The notes beneath the pieces are model-generated. The model made no database searches. It was given only the letters and a program-made list of their open reading frames with translations, and was not told the DNA's origin. Positions 35,792 through 49,100 of a stretch of 64,000 nucleotides of DNA are shown piece after piece. Each line of letters opens with the position of its first letter. The stretch's first letter is position 1. A program made the position numbers and the translations under genes. Origin of the DNA: Combretum micranthum (Eukaryota; Streptophyta; Magnoliopsida; Myrtales; Combretaceae); NCBI GenBank assembly GCA_024138025.1, contig JAMXBD010001442.1, positions 306,494 to 370,493 of the forward strand. Direction: 5' to 3'.

Positions 35792-37140
35792 TAGGGATGG
35801 GAAAAAAAACAAACTAAACCAAATTGGCAAATTGGACCAAACCAAACTGAAAATATGGTTTTTCAAGCATTTTAGTTTAGAAAATTCTCAATTCGAATCA
35901 ATTCGTAAATCTAAGGTTGGTTTAAATGGGTAAACTAAATCAATTTGTTTTAAAAAAGATAATAATATTTTACTTGTAATTATAAATTTTCTTATAATAA
36001 TTGATTAAATGTCTTATATTTTCTTATGGTTTTATTATGATATTTATTATTTGATGAATATTGATTAAAATTAACTTATTCCTTATTTTATTGTTTTTCT
36101 ATCACGGTCCAAGAGTTAAGGGTTTTGTGGAGCATTTAACATAGGCATATAGTATCGTAAGTGGCATTAGCAAGGTTTTGTTTATGATGTGGGTTATATC
36201 TGAAGGCAGCTCTAGCCTCCTGCAAACAAACTGGTTGGGAGTTGATGTCACTCTCCTAATGAGGCAAAGACAGGTCAAAACTAGTTGGAATACTTAAACC
36301 TCTCAAATATAGAGGATTGTGGCAAAGCAAGCCAAGATGACACTCTTTATGAGAATATTGGGCTTAGAACTAACCTGGGAGATAAGGGAAGATAAGGTTG
36401 GCTCGTCATCTAGATTAACAACAAATGATGATATAAGGAATGGTCGAGCAGTGCATGAGAACTCAAAGTTCAAGATATATTCTTCCTTTAGCGACTTAAT
36501 TTGTTTTTTTTTTTTTGTTAATTTCTTAAATTTGTGAGGTATAAACTTTGTTTATGTGATTATATCTATAATTATGTATTAGTTGTTAATTGGTTGATGA
36601 TTTTTTTTTTTGTGGATGAATGTTTGGAATATTTTATGGAGAATTAGTCAATGAATGTTCTTGTAAATGACTAACTAATGATAGATGATTCTACGGAGGA
36701 TTATATATTTTGAATGTGATGGTTTTATGAAGTTTTTTTTTTCTTTTGGTGATTTCTAATTTGACTTTGTAAAGTATTTTTTTTTCTTTCTTAAAAAGAT
36801 ACAGTAATTGGACATATATATAATTATACATTTGTGCTCCCATGTTCTTTCTATAACAACATTGCTGATTATTTTCATATTAATCTTTACTTATAACATC
36901 CTCCAAAATATGAAAAGTTTAATATATATATTTAGTAGCAACTATCAATTATCTTTATAAAAATGGTTTTTTTTTTCAATTTTTAAATATTTAAATGTAC
37001 ATATAAATGTAAAAGATTGAAATAAATTTTTTAAATTGGAAATTTGATTCAATTCATAATTTAAATCGAATCAAATTATTATTTAATGTTTTGATTTAAG
37101 ATGAGAAAAAATGAACCAAACTGATTTGTGTCTACCCTTA
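35792..37140. mobile_element. hAT-like non-autonomous element
   Basis: The left end reads TAGGGATGGGAAAAAAAAC and the right end, on the other strand, TAAGGGTAGACACAAATC, a weak inverted pair of the form usual for plant hAT elements. Subterminal 'aaccaaattggcaaattgg' and 'gaaccaaactgat' repeats add support. Flanking 8-mers CCCTTACT (35784-35791) and ACCTCACT (37141-37148) agree at six of eight positions. The interior at 36110-36480 is less AT-rich and may be foreign DNA; its 72-codon frame (36319-36537) is not recognised. No transposase. Confidence 0.6.
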
Positions 37141-38909
37141 ACCTCACTTATAAGCAATGTAGCTTGTGATATTAATGCTCTATAATCCACCAAACAATGA
37201 TTATGTCCTTAAAAGAAAAGCATAAAGCCTAGAAAGTAATTAACTTTGAACTAGATGCTAATTGCACTCGTTATGCAAGTGTTAGGTTTTCAAAACTAGT
37301 TCAACCAGAGTTAATTATAAATTCCATTTATCATATTGTCTGAAATTGTTCACATCTAACAAGTAATAATCAATTTATTTCAATTTTCAATATGATCCAT
37401 CATTTGATAGTCTATTTATAGCCTCACATATTGCTTCACATGGAGTGACAGACACTTGAGTTACTCCTTTGAATTAAATTTCTAGTTTACATAAGCATTG
37501 ATAGATTATCTCATGATTTGCCTACACCATGAAGGTACTTGTGTCAATATACTTAACCCTATTGCTTCTTTAATTGGCCATTAATGGTGTACTATCTACG
37601 TACCTCACTCAACATTAGGTAACATTGACAATTGTCTTATAACCTATACTGCAACCCTATTCGGTTGTTTCATCACATTGTTAAAAGCCTATATAAATGG
37701 TCATTGTAATTTACACGCTCCTTACCTTACCTTACCATGATTTAAGAGTACATATCTTTGTCAAAATGTAATCATCAAGTAGTAGGTAGCACATATCATT
37801 AGGGTAGCCTTCCACTAGATTCATTAGCATGCATAATTGTTGTTGATCCTGGATTTTGGTTTCATTTAAATTTTCTTTAATCTAATTTACATCAAACCTT
37901 AACCCATTTGACACAAACCCCCAATTAAGAATGAAAGGAAATTTTTTTTTTAAAAAAATTTAAAGTCGCCACATCACTAAAGTCGAGGAAAAAAAATTAA
38001 GATCAATGGGTTGGTTGATCCTAATTTAACTACTGATCTACAACAAATTATTTTCTAAAACAATAACAAAAAATTACTATATTCGAGGGCTAGCCTATTA
38101 AAACTTAAACAGTTACTACCTTTAACTATCCAATTATGAATTGTTCCCTAAAATATCTTAAATAATATACATCTATGATATCTATAAGTTATTTATTTTC
38201 CTATTTTATTTTACAGCTACAAAGTTAGTTAATCTACTTTACAATTTTATCAAAAATCACCAAAGCAAATCAAATATACTAATGATTCCTTCATTTCATT
38301 GGAATGGAATAAAGGTGTAATAAATTGCTATTACAGAAGAATAAAATAAAGTTGTAATCAAGTCTATTTATGTATTATGCTATTCACTTGATTGTAGTTC
38401 AATTGCAATTATCTTCTTCGCTTGGATATATTCTAATAATGAATAAACCATGGATAAAAAAAGAAAATGACCACAATAATCCTATTTTAATTACATTACA
38501 ATAAAGGATGAAAGACAAATAACCTATTTTAATTTTATTGTAATTTGTAAATTTTAATGAAGGTATTTTGAAAATAAAAGAAATGGGACCATTGTGAATT
38601 GCAATTCAAAGGTAATATTATTAAATTGAGATTTTTGGTAATGAACATCATAATAGTCATTCATACACAATAATTATAATAGAATAGCTATTACGGTCAA
38701 GTGAAAGGGTTGTAAATCTTACAACAAAGGCAAGTGATGTCTGCATGTGACAAGTTAGGAAACTACATTTATATCAAATCGATAAAAATAATTTTTTCTA
38801 TTTTAGAGTTACATGTTAGTTGCCCACATACATACAACTTGGGATTAGGCATTATATAGTTCTTTTGGATTGATGAAATCTTTAGTTTTCATGACCCTAC
38901 GGAGGGAGG

Positions 38910-38912
<3 letters not shown>
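37141..38912. other. AT-rich intergenic stretch
   Basis: 37860-38010 is an inverted, diverged relative of the repeats at 11780 and 13800. 38280-38710 has 'ggaatggaat', 'attgctattac' and 'atagctattac' words, as in some plant miniature elements, but no clear ends. No gene is seen. Confidence 0.4.

Positions 38913-38970
<58 letters not shown>
38913..38970 (+). repeat. Uninterrupted run of 58 G
   Basis: Preceded by 'ggagggaggggag' and followed by 'cgctagaggg'. Mononucleotide G runs of this length are rare in plant genomes and are poorly handled by all sequencing chemistries, so the exact length is unreliable. The poly-glycine frame across it is an artefact. Confidence 0.95.
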
Positions 38971-39299
38971 CGCTAGAGGGAAAAACCGAAGTAATCATAT
39001 TAAGTATGCATCCAAGATACATAAGCCGTTTTGTAAGTTAGAGATTTGCAAAAATCTACTTAATATATGCTATACAAGTTTTAATTCATAAAAACATTTT
39101 AATACCTAAGGAAATACAAATTCTTATAGTCCATTAAAACCGCAAAGAATCGGTATCCTCCACCAAACAGTAAAATAGGATAGATGATTACATATTACAA
39201 AACCTTAGACCGTTATCTAATTAAGCTAAATCATTCTATGCTTATCTCAAATACCACAAAAATTTCTATCTTAAATACAAAACATATGAATTGCATTAT

Positions 39300-42010
39300 A
39301 AGTTAAGCTTCAAATCTCTAAGGTTTTCACACTCTCTTAACCCAGTCCTAGCCTGAGATATACCTACACAAAAGTATGGGGGTGTGAACTCAACTATAGC
39401 TTAGTGAATAACAAAGACCCAATCACATAACAAATAATTGCTAGGCAAGTATTGTTAACAAACATATGCAATGCAACACTCAACCATATGTTATACATAA
39501 TTTGGATGACTGGAATCCAAACCTATTGAGATTACATCCTCTATTGGGGGTTGAAGGACCAGCCCGATATCACGCCTAGGATAATTTAAGAGCTAAGGAA
39601 AGGAGATTTTTTTTCTCAAATTCTTTGTCATGCATATTTACTATCAACATAACCTCTAATTGCTCGTTAGATATAACTAAGAAAAGAGGATTTTCTTTGA
39701 AACTCTGTGAAATATAACCTCTAACTTCTCCTTAGAAAGACTTAAGGAGGGAGAACTTCATTTTGAAACTCATTTTATTCTCGAGTACTTATACTATTAA
39801 AACATCTATCACTTCACCTTAGAACCTTTAAAACCCCCTAAGTATTGTCATTCTATACTAGCCCTCATCAGGCGACATTCCTCGAGCCTACTTAGTTCCT
39901 GTAGAACTGGCAACCTTATGGTAACCCTCACTAGATTCACTAGATTTCCCTAAGCATTACCATAAAATAGGATTGATAATACGTGACATGCATATTTCAT
40001 AAATGCTAATGCAAGTATGTTGTTGTGCAATGCATGTCTATTTAATTAAATAGTCATATAGTATTAAGTTCATTTATTTGAGTGACCAATCAATGTAGCA
40101 AACACTCATTAACAACAACAATACAATCATTTCAAGCAATGTGTAATCACTTTGATTTTTAATGTTTTATCAAGCAACACAATCATCATTTAGCATATAA
40201 ATACCCAATCTCCACACATAGTCAGTTACATTTACTTTCTTATGGGTGCAACTAATTTATAAGCATAAACAAAGCGATAAGGTCCGTGTTACTTACTTGA
40301 CATCCAAGATGAGTCTCAACAAACTTTTAGAAAATCCAAATCATCCCCTCAATCATCGAAATCCAATCATCATCAACATCAAATTATCATCGTCTAAATA
40401 AAAATAAAAGGTCGGCTAAGGTTATTTTAGAGAATATACCAAAAGCAAAACATTTACTCAAGAGAGTAAACTCATTTTAAAGTTATAATTTGATCAGACA
40501 CTAAGTAGGAACCCTACCATGGCTGCAAAAATCGCCCCGCCAAGATATCGACAGTTCTTCATTTTCTATCAAAATATTTCTTTCCTCTTTGTTTATAATA
40601 ATTTATTACAAAAGCATTAACAAAGTATTCATATACAAAAATATTCATTTCTTAAGCAAACATACATTTGAAACAACCTATTCCCCCTATAAATTATGGT
40701 TATCCAACATATCATTCTAATCCAATTATTAGCTATTAACCCATTTTAACTTAATCCTAACCAAATTGAGTAGAATTAATCATTTAATCTAATTACTAAG
40801 TCATTTTGATTAAACTTGATCAATCTAATTCATTTTAGCTTACTAAAGTCTATTTAGTCAAGTTAAACTTAAATTGATTAACTAAGTTGATTTTATATCT
40901 AAGATTCATATTAACTTAAGTCTATGTTGACTTAATGTTAATCAAGTTGATTAATTTAATCAATCTAATTCATTCAAGTTCATTTAGTCAAGTTGAACAT
41001 GGGTTTATTGGCTAAGTTCATTTTATACTTAACTACATACATTTAACAAGCAAACACAAGCTTTTAACTTTGTTTGGAATATGGAGCAGCTGGAATCAAT
41101 CAAAATTTAAGCATTGATACTTTTAGAATTTACAAACACTTAAAACATGAAAGTTATAGAGCTATTTTTAAGCTTTTCATATCCTTTTGAATCACCTCAA
41201 TTTGAGTTTATATGAGAAAGTTATGATCAATTTAAATTAAGTCGACAAGGAGAAGAAGGACAAGATGACCCCTAATTCCATATGGAGCATTTCAAGGGTG
41301 GTGGAGGCCACCAAGCCCCTTACCATGCCCCATATGGGTTCGGCAAGAGGGACAATAGCTACCACGCCCTTTACCATGCCCCGTATGGTCTCAGATCACG
41401 TCCTCTGCTTCTTTTGCTATATTTTACTCCATTTTAGCTACTTTTCTACTTGTTTTACTCACAAAACTCCATCTATAACATCTTAACAACCTCATAAAAG
41501 CTCAACACCATAACTCCCAACATTTCTACACCTATCATTACATCTCATTTCCTCAAATCATCTCATTAATTACCTAGTCCATTTATGAACATAATAAGCT
41601 TAGGTCTTAAGGTACAAACCAATCCACCACATGTTTACATGTTTCATCTCACATTTTACTTGCAACTAATAATATCTCACCATTTACATGCACTTAAAAC
41701 CATCAAAACAAGAAAACAAGCATACTTATATGTTTGATGCATTTAACTTTCTTATTCTTCACTACAACTACTACTTCATGATTGTAGGAACTTCCTTCAT
41801 GCATGCTTCTCATCGTCTATTCTCATTTCATCTCCTGTTTCTCATTGTAATCTTGATGAAAGTTGAGGTTTTGAGTTGAAGATTTAATAAAAAGAAGAGA
41901 GGAAAGAAATGAGAGAAAAAAGAAAAAGAAACGTGTGGAAGAAGGAAGGAAAAAGGAAAGGCAGATTTGAAGGGAAAAGAAGGGAAAGATTACATATATA
42001 AAGAGATTTT
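39300..42010 (-). mobile_element. LTR-derived sequence (family II), - orientation
   Basis: Landmarks occur in the same order as in the - oriented large LTRs of this window: 'gtatgggggtgtgaactcaa' with 'gcttagtga' (39376-39405), 'gattacatcctctattggggg' (39531-39551), and a stem-like block at 41060-41230 that matches 830-1000. A purine-rich leader-like block at 41880-41990 ends near 'acatatataaag', possibly a TATA motif on the - strand. The ends could not be fixed. The ORFs at 41265-41486 and 41688-41879 are not supported. Confidence 0.5.
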
Positions 42011-44399
42011 TAATAATATTATTTAGTAGGGTTTTGTTCTAAACTTATTAGATCATTTTCTTAAGTATTAACAACAGTTAGAGAAACTTTTAGAATATCT
42101 ATAAGTAAAATTGATAACTTGAATTTGAAATCTAGTTTAAAAATTTAATTTTGTAAAAATTTATATTTAGTTGAGTATGGACTTAGAAACTGATATTTTT
42201 GAGTAAGCAAATAAACTCAAAATTCATGGGAATTGAAAATATAGATTTTAAATTAAATGAGCTATATTTAGGTATTTTATAAATCTAAGTATTTGAACTC
42301 AAGAAATTTGGGTCATCTATAAATTAAAAGAAAAGGGGTTTAAATTGATGTTTGAAAAGGATTAGATAACTTAATTAGAAATAGACTAAAATTTAGGTTT
42401 ACAATTTACTTAACATTGAAACTAAAGGAAAAGAAGTTTTAATTTGAAATTTATAAAAGATAATAAAACTTGATTTGTTGGAAGAATAATTAAAGTGAAT
42501 AAATAAATTGAAGGAAATAGAGTTTAAGTTTCAGAATTAGAAAGATTTAAGAAATTCGGTTCATGAAATGGATAATTGAAATAGATAAAAGATTGGAAAA
42601 GGAGTATTTGAAATCTCAATTCAATTAAGTATATTTCCTAATTTGATTATGTTAATCTATCCATTTATAACTTATAATTCAAATTACTTATTTTAATTAA
42701 GCTATCTAAGCTTAATTATTAAATTATATTCTAAACAAAATTTAAGATTAATCATCCATGGTAGTTGACATAATATTAGCTTTAGATTTCATAATTCAAA
42801 AGCTTTTAGTGGTTTTAAGATTTTATTCATTCACTCAGGCTTTCATTGTTTTATTACAATTAATTTTGATTAAATTTTGATATTGTTAATTTTTATTGTA
42901 ATTTTGAATTATTTGATAATCTGTTGTTCATTCAGTTTATATATTATATTTCTATTTTTATCATCAGGTGTGTTTGATATTTCTTGTTGTTTTATGTTAT
43001 TTAAAGCATATTAAAACTTAATGTTATTTTGCAACTATTTTCATATATCAAGGTTGTTTATTACATGTATTATGTGTTTACCTTGTTTTATTCTTCTCAT
43101 TATATAGATTTGGTATTTCTTATAACCTTTGCTTTTATGAAACGTCTTAAAATTTAAGTTATTTAGATTTAGTATCATTCTTTTATAATCATTTATTCAC
43201 TCATCGTTGATTTCTTTAATTATCTAGAATGCTGTATTTTATAACTTTGGTTATTACTATCATCTCATTTTCGTTTATTTATGTATATATTTCTAATTTT
43301 ACGCTTTTTTACGTTTGTTGAATTTTATTAAGAAGTTATGGAAGAATTTGATCTTGAAATATAATAACTCAAATTTTAAACGGTCGTTAGATTGATTATA
43401 TTTTAATATCCTTTAGATCATGAAAAAAAGTAGGAGCGCTTTCCATAACTTTTCTTAAAACTTCTCCAAAAGTTTACATTATTTACTTAATAATTATTTT
43501 TTTTGAGTTGTACAAATTTGAGTGATTACATTAGTTTGTTGGTTTATTTTAGAAATCTTGTCACTTTAAGTTCATTAATTCTTAGTAATTTTAAAAATGG
43601 AATTTTTCACAATGGATCCTAAATTTATCAATTGAGGTTTTAACAATTTCATAAAAATCAATTTTTCTAAGTGTCAAAAAATTTGAAGCAAACAAATTAC
43701 AATCATATATCATTTCAAACATACTGATTTGACTTATTATGTTATCACAAATCAATTCATCATAAGGGACATCAATTTTCAATATGTCAAACAAGACAAA
43801 ATCAGGGAATTGTACTAACATAATTAAATCTTCATACATCATTTTAATAACAAGATCATTATGGACATATGGACGTTATTATAAAGGGATGTCGAGTACC
43901 AATTTCAATTTATAGTCAAGTCAAGATTTTCATATCTAAATCATTAAAACAAGATTTTCAATTGAACACATTTACAGAATTTAAAATATCACATATTTAT
44001 GTTAATATTTATGAATCCAAGATATTGAATTTACATTAACAAGGCATCAACAGAAACATGTCATGGTAAAAATAATAAAATTTACAAAATTATATGACAT
44101 AAAGGTGTTTTTATAACAATTTTAAATAACACAAGCTAAAAGTTTTCACATTATAAGACAAATATTGATAAGAAAAATCACCATTATCATTAATTATACA
44201 TATTTCAAATTTTGAAGAACACTAACACACTCATATTTAGAATACGGGAGCTTCTACGGTCTCATCGAAGGGATCATCTTGCCATTAATCTAATCGTTAA
44301 AATAAATATAGTAAATGGAATATTAACTATTTTAAGTATTCGATCACAGTTTGGTATGGTGTGAGCCATTGGATCACTATCATTAGAGACCAGAGACCA
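42011..44399. other. AT-rich stretch with no gene seen
   Basis: No protein-like frame, repeat unit or RNA gene is supported. 43860-44270 could be the beginning of the LTR-like sequence that ends at 45503, but it does not match the better preserved family members. Confidence 0.4.
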
Positions 44400-45503
44400 G
44401 AGACCATGGCTGAGTAAGTTCACTATCTTTAAATTATATGCTTGTGTTTGTGCTTGTAATGTTAGTGGCATTAGAATTATTGCAAGATAAAAATTTGATG
44501 TTGTGTATATGAATTCTACTTGGACGAATCAATGATAAGATTATTGAAATGAACTTGTTGTAAATACTTGTATGATTTAGTATAGAATTGAAGTATCTGT
44601 CATATCTATGATTACCCATAAATTATTAAATTAATATGCCATGATCTTATAATCAAATTGACCATGCATACCATATGTGAGTCACATTGCATAGGTTATT
44701 ATACCTTTGTGGGAAGAAGGCATAATAGCTGGGCAACGAGGGGCCTGTAAACTCGAATGTTGGCATAATGGTCGGAAATTGAACTGTTGGCATAATGGCC
44801 GAAAATGGAAATGTTGGCGTAAGGACCAGAATTAAAAATGTGTGTGGGTGGGTATCTATATCAACCACAATAAAAATGATAAAAATTAAAATCTTTGGTC
44901 ATATGGGCCTACCCCGAATGGAGGGCGTAAAGCCATTCAACATAAGATTTCCGGAAGGTCTTATATATTATATGCTCACGTGTTTGTGCATTTCATATGG
45001 TTGTTAATATAACTTGCCTGATATATATTATTTGTTGAGCATTTAATTTTAGAAGTAAAACTCACTAAGCTAGCGTAGCTTACACCCCCATAGTTTCTTT
45101 CTAATGCAGTTCCCGTACTTATGGCTGCATCCTCGGACTTGGCCAAATCAGGTAATGAGAGACTAGGAGTTATCTTCTTAGAAGTTCATGATTGGTTTGT
45201 ATAGTTTTTAGTAGTAACCCTAGAAAGATCATTGTTACCAAAAAGGTTAATCCTTAGACTTATGTGTAGCAGGGGAATGCTCCTTAATGCTTTGTAACTA
45301 ATCTTGAGATATCTGTGGTTTATATTTTTATGCTTATCCTACCAAATTAAACTATCTGTCTCCAATTGTTTACGTATTCTATTGTCATAAGGGAACACCT
45401 TGCATATTAACATAAAACTTCTGAATGACTGTGGTAGTGATTCTTAAGTCTCGTTTAGCATGCGACGGACTATTACGTTTAGAGTACCCTTTAGGGCATG
45501 ACA
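44400..45503 (+). mobile_element. Large-LTR family I, copy 1, 3' part, + orientation
   Basis: Ends with '...tttagagtaccctttagggcatgaca', the form shared by copy 2 at 59373 and, inverted, by copies 3 and 4. The conserved 'cctaccccgaatggagggcg' block lies at 44910-44929. Just upstream is a minisatellite (44754-44830) of about 27-bp units, 'tgttggcataatggccgaaa' and variants. The 5' half found in copies 2 and 3 is absent, so this copy is truncated or recombined. It abuts the copia pol reading frame at 45504. Confidence 0.7.
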
Positions 45504-46128
45504 GGAGTGATCGCAAGTCAATTGTACTTGGTGAAAGACATTCTAGTAAATAGAGATTTAATTATTAAGAATGTGCTTCTAGTTGATAGTTTAAAGCATA
45601 ATTTGCTTAATGTTAGTCAATTATGTGATAATGGCTTCAAAGTAACATTTCTTCCTAATAAATGCTCTATTAAAATAATTGACAATAATCAAGCTCATTT
45701 TGAAGGGTATAGACAAAAAAATATTTATGAAATCAATCTATATGATTTCAAATCTTCATATTAGACATGTCCATACTCTCAAAATGAAAAAGATAGTTGG
45801 TTGTGGCATAGAAAATTGGGGCAAGCAAATGTGGATATGCTTTCAAGACTTGCCAAAAAGGATCTTGTCAAAGGCTTACCACAAATAAATTTTCAAAAAG
45901 ATAAGATTTGTCAAGCATGTCAACAAGGAAAGCAAACTAAGACCTCTTTTAAGTGTAAGGATTTAGTTTTCACTTCTAGGCCATTAGAACTATTGCATAT
46001 GGGTTTACTTGGACCTACTCACACCTTACGTTTGGGTGGCAAAAAATATACATTGGTTATTGCCGATGACTTCGCTAGATTTACATAAACTTTCTTCCTA
46101 GCATATAAATATGAAACAAACAATGTCT
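45504..46128 (+). pseudogene. Ty1/copia pol fragment: pre-integrase domain and start of integrase
   Basis: Open text with one stop at 45762. It contains 'NVLLVDSLKHNLLNVSQLCD', then the GAG-pre-integrase part 'WLWHRKLGQANVDMLSRLA', the CxxC of the zinc motif ('ICQACQQGKQTKTSFK'), and the integrase start 'LELLHMGLLGPTHTL' ... 'YTLVIADDFARFT'. Two key residues have changed: the second zinc-binding His (family LGHAN) is Gln here, and the first catalytic Asp (family HMDLFGP) is Gly. The element is therefore dead. It is cut at 46128 by an LTR-type insertion and resumes at 49954. Confidence 0.85.
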
Positions 46129-49100
46129 ATCATGCTCCAAATGGTACCTTAAATGCGATAATCCGCCACACTCGATATCTAAACTCGTGTATGAAAACCT
46201 TAGTCATTCCATGAGTTTAAACACCGGCGTAAGGGTCACGTTCAACAAATAAGGAACCATGCTTTGAATCGGAATAGCTTAAGAAGACATACATAGCAAT
46301 AGGAAAGTAAATCATAAAAATTATAACTAGATTAATCTAATACATAAGCTAAAGGACATACCCCCGTCAAATATTAAGAGTTCTTAAGTCCTCAAAATTC
46401 TCTTATATCAATTTAGGAGATTCAACTAGAAGTCTATGCCTACATCTAAGTCTCGACTTCTTCAAAAAGCTTCTTAAGCTCCAAAAGCTGTACCTGAGGA
46501 AAGTGGCTTCTTGGAGATAGTCATAAATATTCATACTGTAATAGGAAATTATAGGGGTATAAGCTTACGAGTTTAGTGAGTTTCACTTCCAAAATTAAAT
46601 ACTTAACAAGCAATATAATAGACAAGTTTATTAATAACCATATGAATGCACAAACACGTGAGCATACAATACATAAGACCTTCCAGAATATGTTGAATGG
46701 ATTTACGTCCTCCATTCGGGGTTAGGTGTTTCAGGCCCATACGACCAAGATTTCAATTTTTCTCATTTTTATTGTGGTTGATACAGGTGCCCACCCATAC
46801 GCATTTTTAATTCCAACCCTTACGCCTACATTTCAATTTCCAGCCATTACGCCAACATTACAATTTCCGGTCATTACACCAACATTTGAGTTTACAGACC
46901 CTTGTTGCCTAGCTATTATGCCTTCTTCCCACAAAGGTGTAATAACCTATGCAATGTGACTTACATATGGTATGCATGGTCAATTTGATTATAAGATCAT
47001 TGCATATTAATTTAATAATTTATGGGCGATCATAGATGTGGCAGACACTTCAATTTTATACTAAATCATACAAGTATTTACAACAAGTTCATTTCGATAT
47101 TCTTGTCATTGATTCATCCAAGTAGAACTCATATACACAACATCAAATTTTTATCTTGCCCTAATTCTAATGCCACTAACATTACAAGCACAAACACAAG
47201 CATATAATTTAAAGATAGTGAACTCACTTTGCAGTGGTGCGAAAATCCACTTAATCGTAATAGTCCTCAGGAAGGTCTAGTCCGTCTCCCAAGTCTCCTA
47301 ATCAAAAGAAATAACTCTAATGAGTATTTCTATGAAGTTTGAATGAACTTCTAAATTCTATTCTAACAAGTTCGTCAAAATTCGTCTAAGAGGAAATTCC
47401 AACTTAAAATGGCCATAACTTGGTTATTTTAACTCGAAATTTCGCATATTATATATCGATTTCTACCTATTCGATGAGAGTTATTTATTTCTAGATTTAT
47501 TTCCAACAAACAAGGTCATTTGGTCCATGAACAGTAGGGTATAGAATACTATACGAATTTCCCATTCCACAATAAACTTCTAATTTCAAACCAAGCATCA
47601 TACTAAAGCTTTGATAAATACTTAGCTATCATTATGTCTTGTAAGAATCAATTATATACGTATATAACTCAATATCATGCATGATTTATGGGTGTTGATA
47701 ATTCTAATTTCTCATGTACTTAGATAATGTCAAATGGGATGTATAGGACATTATTTCCCTAACTTTGTTGCCACCTAATGCATCATGTATATATGCAACA
47801 CCTACAAGCTATTGTCATGAAGGTTATGAGATAAACTATCTATATGTATATTCTTAATGATATAACACCAAGAATTCTTTTTGAAAAACTTTTACTTTGC
47901 AAAACTTTTGAAATTTACTAGACTTAAGAAAATAGTGCTTCTTCTTGTAAAATCATGCTTGCTTTTATCAAAACTCAATCTTGATGACCTACCTAGCCAT
48001 CACCTTCATTATTTCAATAAAAAAGCTTCATTTTGGGGTTAGAAAATAGATGTTTAAATAGGTGGTTTACCTAATTACGAATTTTACAAAATTTTAGAGA
48101 ATGAAAACATTGTTTAATCTATTCTTGGAAACCATTCCTTGTTCTAGGATTATATTTTGATAAACCTCTCTTATCCTTGTCAAAATTTGGTCTTTATTAT
48201 GAATCCCCTAGGGCTTCCATTTTTCCATAAAAATCATCATTTTGGCATTTGGAAATAAGTGGTTAAATAGTGGTCATTTTCAAATCCGAATTTTGAAAAT
48301 ATCATTTGAGATTGTTTTCTATGTAAAACTCATTTAATCTTTCAAAAACCACTTCCTAATCAAACCTACTCCTTAAGCTTTCCATTTCTTTAATAGAAAT
48401 CTTGTTTTGGAGTTGAAAAATGGGTGTTTACACTTCAAGCTTCCCTTATTACGAATTTAAAACTTGTTATTGAGATTGAAACATAACCTTTGTAAACTTT
48501 TCTTGTTTTGAAAATATTCCTTAGAAGATCTACGCTTTACTCATCAAGATCACTTATTTATGATATATATTCCTAAGTCCTTCATTTTTAATCCAAAATA
48601 CACATTTTGAAGTTGAAAAACAGCTTTTCTAAATAAGGTTCCTTTTTTATCCGAATTTTCAAAAATTATTTTTTTTTGAAACTAAAGTAGATCTTGAGCT
48701 TTTTAATATTTTCCTGCTATCATCATACTATGACAAGTTATTTATGAACATAAAACAAAAACCTAATGTATTTATGAATTCAAAACAACTAGATCTAGTT
48801 TATTATACTAGTTATAAATGCATGAACACTATGTATATTATGTGGATATGGCTAGATGATGAATATATGCACAAAACATTAATAAAAAAACATATCTTAA
48901 CAATAAATAAGATAATAGCAAAAGAGTCTTAAATAACAAGATCTACTACATTGTGATGGCAAGGATCTCATGTTCAAGTGTTTCCACATCCCTAGCTTAA
49001 AGCTCATGGGGATTTTTGAGTAGAATCATATATGATTGATCTTGCCATTACATGTTTTTAAAATAATAAAGTATAGATCTATTACCTATTCAGTGTTTGG

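Noticed and set aside
38870..39091. ORF with a poly-glycine stretch
   Set aside because: The glycines come from the 58-base G run; no coding evidence on either side.
44754..44830. Repeats with regular spacing, considered as a CRISPR-like array
   Set aside because: The units are imperfect, contiguous and without unique spacers. They are an LTR minisatellite in a plant genome.
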